From: Malania oleifera
Lineage: Eukaryota; Streptophyta; Magnoliopsida; Santalales; Ximeniaceae
Length of the DNA: 64,000 nt
Direction: 5' to 3'
NCBI RefSeq assembly: GCF_029873635.1
Contig: NC_080422.1
Coordinates: forward strand, 11,625,764 to 11,689,763
Part shown: positions 57,332 through 64,000 of the stretch, piece after piece
Position numbering within the stretch: the stretch's first letter is position 1
How the letters are laid out: each line of letters begins with the position of its first letter
Position numbers and translations under genes: made by a program
The notes under the pieces: generated by a model
Seen by the model: the letters and a program-made list of their open reading frames with translations, nothing else
What the model was told of the DNA's origin: nothing
Database searches by the model: none

Positions 57332-57492
57332 TGTCACAGTCCTGCATCAGATGTGTACTAAAGAGATCTTGAGCTTATAATAAGGATGGTTTGAGTTCCA
57401 AATAAGTGAGACGCCTTCCATGGGATAATTCCATGAGGCCAGTGTGCCAAAGTAGATAATATCTTATTGAAGTTGGGTTCAAGACCGTTACA
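57332..57492 (+). mobile_element. 161-bp TRIM-like element or solo mini-LTR
   Basis: Starts TGTCACAGTCC and ends GACCGTTACA. Flanks CATGT (57327-57331) and TATGT (57493-57495 plus bases after the Tork solo LTR) match at four of five positions. It contains GTCCTGCATCA, three transitions away from the plant snRNA upstream element RTCCCACATCG, then TTATAA (57375-57380) about 26 bases on. Its second half (GGGATAATTCCATGAGGCC, AAAGTAGATAATATC) I remember as a dispersed short repeat in plants, not verified. Confidence 0.5.
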
Positions 57493-57495
57493 TAT

Positions 57496-57999
57496 TGTCA
57501 TGGCTCGCCTCATATAATAAAAGTGAGGCTACACATGATGCAGCAAGATTTCTGCAGCCATTGAAATAATAAATAAATAAATAAAGGCAAAGACTTTGGT
57601 TGCTGTGTGGTGGCACCCAGTCCAAGGAGAAAACGTCGATAATTGCAGGAGACTTGCTGCGGCTTCTCTCCGCCTATAAAAAGGAGTACTCCTCCTTCAT
57701 TATGCTTGCCTCCAATGGTGAATATATACACAGAAAAGTCTGTTGTAAAATTGATATACACACAAATAAAGTGTGAGCGAGAGTAAGTGAAGACACAATA
57801 AGTATATGTGCACTGTGAGTGTGCATTAAGGTGAGTGAGTTAGGTGTGTTGTAATCCTCCTCGTTCACTATACTCATATATATATATAGTGAAGTTACTC
57901 ATCTCCAATGTATGTAGGCTAAATTAGTCGAATCACGTAAATCTTGTATGTTATTTACATGTGTATTATTTGATCTTGAGTGGGATTCATATCCCAACA
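57496..57999 (+). mobile_element. solo LTR of a Tork-type copia
   Basis: TGTCATGGCTC to CATATCCCAACA, 504 bp, perfect target duplication CATAT (57491-57495 and 58000-58004). TATA box CTATAAAAAGG at 57674-57684. The U5 block ATGTAGGCTAAATTAGTCGA and ATCACGTAAATCTTG (57912-57952) matches the U5 of the Tork element at 30203-30232. The sequence differs enough elsewhere to be another subfamily. Confidence 0.88.
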
Positions 58000-58635
58000 C
58001 ATATGTACACTCATACCTACTATTATATTCTTTTCTATATATCTAAAAAAAAGTACTATTATATATATATATAATAGATTCACGTATCGACCACAAAACA
58101 CAACAACATGCGATAAAATTGTAAAAGCCATGAAATGGTTTCCCATGAATGATGAACAGCAATATTGAAAAATATTTTGGGCTTCAAATGGTTTGTCATC
58201 ATTATTAATGAGTTTGCAATAATATTGGAGCAGTTCACAAGGAAAAGTTAGATAGACCAGCAGAAGTGTGAAATTGGGAAATTGGGAATGCAATGCAATA
58301 TTGCATGCAAGTGAGTTAGTTCACCTAATGTTAAGTGAAGATGTTAATTAGACGACCCCAGATTTCCTAACAGGCTGGCCAATCAAGGGTTTCTGTTGAA
58401 CGCCTTCAACAAGCTCTCATCCAAATGTTGTCACTGCTGCAGCCTATTGTTAGCTTATATCATATAGTTGTTGAGACTTTTGAGAAACCTAGAACAGCTG
58501 CATCCTACATACCCCTTCCCTTTTTCTTTTCTTTTTTTCAAATTATTTGAATTCCCTTTCTCATTTCAGTAATCACATAGTTACGTCAAAATCCTTGACA
58601 ACAATGTTTCTAGTTTGGAACGTCTCAGAGCTTAA
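58000..58635. other. unassigned spacer
   Basis: Contains a short (TA)n at 58060-58072. No terminal repeats, ORF or RNA gene recognised. Confidence 0.4.
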
Positions 58636-58806
58636 AGGGTGTCTCAAAAGATAATTTCAACAGTTATATGTTGGGAAATCTGGAAAGAAAGAAATTGGAG
58701 AATATTCAAGGAGAAGTACTCTACTGTTTCAATTGTATTTGATCGCTACTTATCAAATATGTTTTATTGGGTTATGTCTAATACTCTTCTGTCATCCTTA
58801 GATTGA
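58636..58806 (+). pseudogene. LINE ORF2 C-terminal remnant
   Basis: The frame reads VSQKIISTVICWEIWKERN and then WRIFKEKYSTVSIVF, followed by DRYLSNMFYWVM and a TGA at 58804. The W-EIW-KERN-RIF pattern is the hallmark of the reverse-transcriptase zinc-binding tail of plant L1-type LINEs. Upstream the frame closes at once (TAA at 58633), so only the 3' end is left, as expected of 5'-truncated LINEs. A homopolymer block (58926-58944) may mark the old poly(A) end. Confidence 0.7.
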
Positions 58807-59010
58807 GAAGAGTTCTCTTGTAATTTCTTTGATCTAGGAAGATGATTTAACCTCGTCCTTATCTGTTGTCTTGTTCTGAGTATTCAAACATCTTACTTGA
58901 AATCTCCTCTTTTAATGACATTACCTTTTTTTTTAAAAAAAAAAATTGTATAAACTCTTCTTGTAATTAAATTTTAAAAAAAAAAAATTTAAAGGACCGT
59001 TCACTTTTCT

Positions 59011-59180
59011 TGAGATTTCAAAAATATCACAAATATTTTTAAAAAATTTCAAAAATTCCACAAATCTCTTCTGAGATTTACCAAAAAGGCACAGACTTTT
59101 CCTAAAAAAATTTTTCTTTTTACAAATATAAAGGAAGATTCGTATATTTGACAAATCTCATGAAAGGTCTTGAAATCTCA
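59011..59180. repeat. foldback (MITE-like) element
   Basis: TGAGATTTCAA at 59011-59021 is the exact inverse of TTGAAATCTCA at 59170-59180; further partial repeats (AAATCTC, GAGATTT) lie between. TTTTTTGAGATTTCAAAATT at 61315-61334 repeats the left arm, suggesting a second, degraded copy. Ends and TSD are unclear. Confidence 0.5.
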
Positions 59181-59228
59181 GGGAATATTATTATCTTTTT
59201 ATCAAATCTTAGGGGAGAAGTGTATTTT

Positions 59229-59441
59229 TTTTTTTTTTAATAATCCAGGAATTCCAGCCACCATCGTACCACTTTGGACACTATGATGTGGCACCAAATT
59301 TAGGATGGGTGAAAGTCGTTCGTCCATTGACGCACCCTTGGTAATTCACCTAGATAAACTTTCAAGGGAGAATCAAACCCGTGACCTTGAGGTCACTAAA
59401 ATCATAAATCGTCCTTACTACTTGAGTCAATCCAGTTTAAT
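59229..59441 (-). mobile_element. tRNA-derived SINE, antisense
   Basis: On the minus strand an A-box-like TTGACTCAAGTAGTAAGGAC (59411-59430) and a B-box-like GGTCACGGGTTTGATTCTC (59368-59386) are spaced as in tRNA genes. The element ends in an A-run (plus strand T-run at 59225-59238). The flanks AGGGGAGAAGTGTATTTT (59211-59228) and AGGGGAAGTGTATTTT (59442-59457) are a long target duplication with a 2-bp indel, as LINE-driven insertion produces. Length about 210 bp is normal for plant SINEs. Confidence 0.8.
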
Positions 59442-59457
59442 AGGGGAAGTGTATTTT

Positions 59458-60030
59458 ACCCCCCCAAAAAAAGTCATCATATAATTTCATTATGTTCACT
59501 AAGTTCTGCTCTAGTTCTAAAACCATGAAAAGTTATAATACTATTAGTTTTTTATGGAAATCAAAATGTTAAACACAAATTTATTTATTTATTTTTGGAC
59601 AAAAATACCTTAAATGATAATTATTTTTTAAACCTCCAAAGAACCATAAATCACAATTTTATATAAATTATATTCCGGAATTCTTTAAGTAGTTGCGAGC
59701 ATTTATATTGATAAACATGAAATTGAACTTACATAAATTCTAATATGGTAGTATAAATGATAAATCAAAATTATACATTGGACCTGCATGTACTTACACA
59801 TGATTGCATAATTAAGTACAATTTATATACTTAATTACATAGATATTTATGGGTTTGGTAGCCCCATCAAAATATTAGTCTCGACAAAGAAATACATGTT
59901 GCCTTTCAACTCAAATTAGAAAGAATTCATCATCAAAATTTGCTTACAACATCCTTGAGATGGTAATATTTTTTTTACTAACTTTATGAATATCTGTACA
60001 TTTAATATTTATTACTTAATTATTATATGT

Positions 60031-60074
<44 letters not shown>

Positions 60075-61500
60075 GTTAGGTAAATACTTATAATAGCCAC
60101 TTCTAGGCATTGATGATAAGATGATTTATGACACGCTTATTAAATGGGCTGGTTTGGGTTTATATGTTAATTACTCGTTAGTAAATAGGTCAATCCAAAC
60201 CTATTTTACCTTTACCCATTTACTACCCGTCCAAACCCAACCCCCTAACTCGTTTTTTCACCCCTAATTTTCTATATTTTGAATTAAGTAGTTTAATATA
60301 AATATTTTAAGAATATAAAAAGTTGATGTCAAAACTAGAGAATCACTTTTTCTATTTAAATGTAATTTCATGATCAAAATATTTACACCACTCAAAAAAT
60401 ATCAAAATATTTACTTTTATAATATGAATGTTGCTATGCCATTTCAAGTTAGGACCATAATCGATACTATTTCCTAGACATTTAGGAACATAAAATAAAT
60501 ATTTTAGTATGTACACATTTTTTATCTCTACTATAAATTAAATAAAGTTTGGGCAATTTTTTTCATCTTACAATATATACAAATCTTGAATATATAAGTA
60601 AGTTAATAAATTAATTTTAACTTTAAAATTTTAAAAATCTTTACAATCATCATATCTGAGAAGCACACACATAACCCATAATTAGTATGTATGGTATGCG
60701 AATAAACAAAATAAAAAAATATATATATTTTTTTTCTTTTAATCAAATGTAATGCTTGAAAACTTAGTGTTTAGATTATTAATTTGAGCTTATGGAGAAT
60801 GTGTAGAATCACAATATAAGATTACAATGAACTTCATCCAAATTCACATAAATTTAAAATTAAAATTGAAACTTAGACTCACAAATATAATTTTACTTAA
60901 TTAGTAGGTAGATACTTATATTAAATTATATAGATTTTTTTGGTGTTAATCACTCAAATTTTGACCTAATTTAAAGGAGAATATAGTGGAATGCTTTTGT
61001 TGTGTGAGAGCAATATGCACTCACAACCACTCCACCATTTCCCCAATATTTGCACATCATCTTTGCATTTTCAAAAAAACAAAAATATCAAAATATAAAA
61101 AGGGTATTAAACAATTGATTGTCATTTTCTCATGAGGAGATAGTGCATTTCAAAATGCCCAAAATTAAAGACAAAATTATATTTAGAAAATTAAGAAGAA
61201 CACATCAAGCATTACACTTAAACAAATACAAATAATAAGGTTGTTCTCCTCGTTCAAAACAAAAAGGGTAAATATATAATAATGTTTTCTTAGGTTTGGC
61301 AAAAAGATATTAGCGTTTTTTGAGATTTCAAAATTTCAGAAACTTTCTCTAATTTTGTCAAAAGTTTAGAGCATGTCAATTAAAATTTTAAAATCGAGCT
61401 TCCTGTCTTTTTGTCAAATTTCTGCCTAAAATAAAAAATCATTTCTAATGTTAGGAAAATGAGCATAACCATAATTTAGAAATGAAATGAATCCCATTCA
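59458..61500. other. AT-rich intergenic spacer
   Basis: No gene recognised. Holds (CATA)n followed by (TA)n at 60032-60074, a degenerate GGGTTTGGGTT-type repeat at 60140-60250, and a copy of the TGAGATTTCAA arm at 61319. It is the upstream region of the gene at 61672. Confidence 0.5.
60032..60074. repeat. (CATA)n/(TA)n compound microsatellite
   Basis: About six CATA units run into about nine TA units. Confidence 0.9.
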
Positions 61501-61539
61501 AAACGACAAACCAGGACACGTTTTGGGCGTGTTCCCTGC

Positions 61540-61548
61540 TATATAAAA
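61540..61548 (+). promoter_or_regulatory. TATA box of host gene
   Basis: TATATAAAA about 130 bases before the ATG, with a (GAA)n leader (61553-61567) just downstream and an ACGT core (GGACACGTTT, 61514-61523) upstream. Spacing suggests a start near 61570-61580. Confidence 0.7.
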
Positions 61549-61671
61549 TCCAAGAAGAAGAAGAAGAAAGAGCAGAGCAGCCATAACCGAAAGCTCCCCA
61601 CTGTGAACTGCTCCGATCGTTACTAACCAAAAGTTGATAAACCCAGGCCTCCAGATCTCCTGCTCGCAACA

Positions 61672-61821
61672 ATGGGTGCCCCGGAGAGTGTTGAAACGTA
61701 CCGTTTCGGCCTGGACGAAGCGTATCGATCTCTCCCTTGGCTCTACCTGGCCTTCGCCTCCCTCTGGTTACTCTCAGCTTGTTCTTGGGCGCTAAACACC
61801 CACAAATACCGCCATTTTCAG
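61672..61821 (+). CDS. first exon of a putative membrane-protein gene
   Basis: ATG at 61672 (context ACAATGG) opens 50 codons ending in CAG, followed by GTTAAT, a normal phase-0 donor. The exon starts MGAPESVETYRFGLDEAY and contains a hydrophobic segment (LPWLYLAFASLWLLSACSW, residues 21-39), likely a first membrane helix, then a basic loop (NTHKYRHFQ). GC content is well above the surroundings and codons look like expressed host genes, unlike the retroelement frames. From memory it may belong to the plant lung seven-transmembrane (CAND-like) receptors, but 50 residues are too few to decide. The rest of the gene lies beyond the window. Confidence 0.75.
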
Positions 61822-64000
61822 GTTAATTTCCCTAATTTCTTTCTTCAATTTGATTATACACTCTTGAGTTTATGTAGATGATTTTAGTTGGTGCTTTTTC
61901 TTTGAATACTCTTTTGATTGTTTTGGGAGTAAAATCGTCAATGAGTGCAGCCACTTTGAGGTTAGAACAATGTCAGGACCTCAAGTGCTGATTGTTGCAA
62001 TGTCAGGACCTCAAGTGCTGATTGTTGCAATTGAGGGATTCTGGAAGTCCATTGAGCATTTGGGTAGCAACTGCAATCATGTGATACCGGAAAATGCTGG
62101 CTTTGGCTTTAATTTTCTGAGTTGTGAAAAAATAAATCCAAGTTAGGAGGACGAATAGCTTGACAGAGCAAGGAAGAAATAATGCAAGAGATTTTGGGGC
62201 TTGTGGGTATGGAAACCATTACACATATTTGATTAGTTTTTCAGTATAATTCTGTTTCATTTATTTTCTTATGCAAATTAGATTGAAAAAACTAGCTCAT
62301 GTTTGAGAAGTCTAATTTGATAATTTGCTTTCATTTGAATCCAAGACTTTGTGGGTATGGGAGCCTGTACAGCCAAGGGTATAAAACCAACAGAGCAACT
62401 TTAAACACTGCTCTGTTCAACAATGGGTTGAGCTGTGCACCATTGTGGTCACAGCCACCAATTTCTGCCTACCAAAAAATGCCCTCCCAAACAGTGCCAG
62501 GGGCTGGTGCAAGTCTCCCCTGCACTAATTTTTTCCCACTACCTAGCCTTTCACCACATTGCCTAATTCCTGACATTTTTAAGAAAAAATGAATGATTTT
62601 TCTTTTTCAAAGTTTTTGGCACTAGATTCCCTTTTTGCAATTTGGGTCTCCACTAGCCATCATTATGGACTACATTTTTACTTCCTCACCTAAGAAAGTT
62701 GCCAGAGTATATCACTATATGCTACTAAAGAAACCAGTGAGGTCAGTGTCTTGGCTCTTGGAAAGCATTCTATTAAAAAAAAAAATCTTAGAATGCATTG
62801 TCTGCAGCAATTAGCAATATAAGCCCCACACTTGCCTTCATAGAGACTGGCATCAAACAAATATCATGAACCTTTTTGTTCCTTGCCAAGCATAAAATTT
62901 ATTTTGTGTTATTAAAAATGAGGCTTTTGAAATGTTTCATTAATCCTTGTGCACTCGCTGATATTCAGGATGTAGATAATACGCTAACCTTTCCAATTGT
63001 GTTTGTCCCATATTCATCATTTTTGCACAAAAAAAAAATGTGTTTACAAATTTACAATTTCCCTGTTTGACTGTAAAGTTTTCTCTTGGCGCTTGGTGCT
63101 TCTCGTGGATTTCTCAGCCTAAATATCAGCATGTTTTCAATTTTTCTCTTTTTGACTTCAAGGGCATTCATGAAATACTTTACTGTAAAAATATTCTACA
63201 AATCAATATTTTTTCTAGTTGTTTCAGCAAGTTAATGTATTTCTGGTTCTTCATTTGAATCATTCTTTCTAGTGTTTCATTTTGATGAACTTCTGTGAAA
63301 ATTTCATCATCCACAATTAGTTTAAATTGTGTTATGACAAACACGTGTGCAAGATCAACTCCATATAGAAAAATGAAGCATAAATGTTGTTGACATGAAT
63401 TTTCTAAGATTTTGAGGTGCCAAAAAATGTTACAAAACTTGGTTTGTCTGCTATTTAAAGATCTCCATGGGGAATCCATTCGAGTGACATGGGAAAAGCC
63501 TGAATTTGGTTAGACTAAACTAAACATTGGTGGATCTTTGAAAGGTAAAATGGGGCAAGTAAGCACCATTGCTGAATTGGTCGCACTTCAAAGAGGGGAG
63601 AGAGAATGAATTGGCTGCGAACTGAGTGAGATCAAGATAGAGCCAAAGGGTGTATGTTTTTATTTTGTTGAATTTTTCTTATCTAAGTTGGACATTTTTT
63701 TTTTTCCTTTACAACTTCGCAACCACATCGTATTTCTCAGCCTCATGTGGATGTAGTTGCATGTGTTTCCAAGATGCTCGTTTGACTTCCAGTGGCCCTT
63801 GCTGCAGTGTGACCCTGAGGTCCTGAAATAGTTTTGACCTCAAAGTTGAGCCCATTTTTAGATATTTTACTCATTTTGGTTCATTGGCTTATTGAATAGT
63901 CTGTTTGGCTGCACAGAATCTTGAAGAAAGGGAATGGATAGAAAAGGATAGAAAATTAAGGGCCTGTGTTTCCTTTTGTCACATTTGGATTTTCCAATGA
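61822..64000 (+). other. first intron (or beyond) of host gene
   Basis: Starts at the GT donor. No second coding exon was identified in 2.2 kb. Open frames such as 62299-62592 lack domains and codon bias and are probably chance. The window ends inside this region. Confidence 0.55.
61968..62027. repeat. 30-bp perfect tandem duplication
   Basis: CAATGTCAGGACCTCAAGTG plus CTGATTGTTG is repeated exactly twice in the intron. A related AATGTCAGGACC/GTGACC-GAGGTC text recurs near 63815. Confidence 0.9.

Noticed and set aside
61451-61672. Minus-strand frame over the host promoter
   Set aside because: It overlaps the TATA box and leader of the plus-strand gene and has no conserved features.
62299-62592. 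97-codon open frame in the first intron
   Set aside because: No splice sites in phase with exon 1, no recognisable domain, composition like intron.

Overview
The window is intergenic plant nuclear DNA, almost certainly from a eudicot. About 57 kb is a deeply nested stack of LTR retrotransposons. It is followed by about 4 kb of sparse repeats and, at the right edge, the first exon of an ordinary host gene. Evidence for a plant: Ty1/copia and Ty3/gypsy elements with initiator-Met-tRNA primer sites (TGGTATCAGAGC), long LTRs of 0.5-2.9 kb, 5-bp target duplications, a tRNA-derived SINE, a LINE tail, AT-rich spacers, and a nuclear gene with a TATA box and a GT donor. Coordinates of nested insertions were set from TG...CA ends and matching target duplications (TSDs).

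Left half. An antisense copia LTR (126-1196) is cut by a decayed gypsy element, here called Q, whose 5' LTR starts at 1197 and 3' LTR at 28731. Inside Q are a Tat/Athila-like solo LTR in the 5' LTR (3508-5306), gypsy element Y in gag (7098-13896) which carries a solo LTR of family X (9770-12440), and a complete antisense 10.9-kb Sire-like copia, S, in the reverse transcriptase (14927-25847; TSD ACTAT). S keeps gag, protease, integrase, RT, RNase H and an extra env-position ORF, all broken by stops and frameshifts.

Right half. The Q 3' LTR is cut at 29750 by a Tork/Tnt1-like copia. That is cut by a solo LTR W' (30957-40939; TSD ATATC), which is cut by element X (32322-40386), whose 3' LTR is cut by solo LTR Z (36964-39444). 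The Tork resumes for 56 bp (40940-40995) and is cut by a second Sire-like copia, S1. The S1 LTR holds an antisense solo LTR, S2 (42932-45199; TSD CAATT), and its gag is cut by non-autonomous copia U (46189 on). U holds an antisense gypsy solo LTR, V (50122-51998), and its 3' LTR is cut by gypsy W2 (52616 on). W2 ends abruptly at about 56545 against an inverted fragment of its own LTR family. The right halves of Q, Tork, S1, U and W2 are absent, so a deletion or rearrangement truncated the stack.

From 56.9 to 61.5 kb lie a 161-bp TRIM-like element, a 504-bp Tork-type solo LTR with perfect TSD, a LINE ORF2 remnant, a foldback element and an antisense SINE. At 61540-61821 there is a TATA box, a 5' leader and a 50-codon first exon of a membrane-protein gene; the rest of the window is its intron or beyond.

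No element here looks able to move by itself: every gag or pol reading frame has stops, most of them explained by C-to-T or G-to-A change. The most interesting signal is shared by otherwise distinct gypsy LTR families: two conserved short hairpins, one with a paired arm change, and a repeated arrangement of splice donor- and acceptor-like sites ending one base before the gag ATG.
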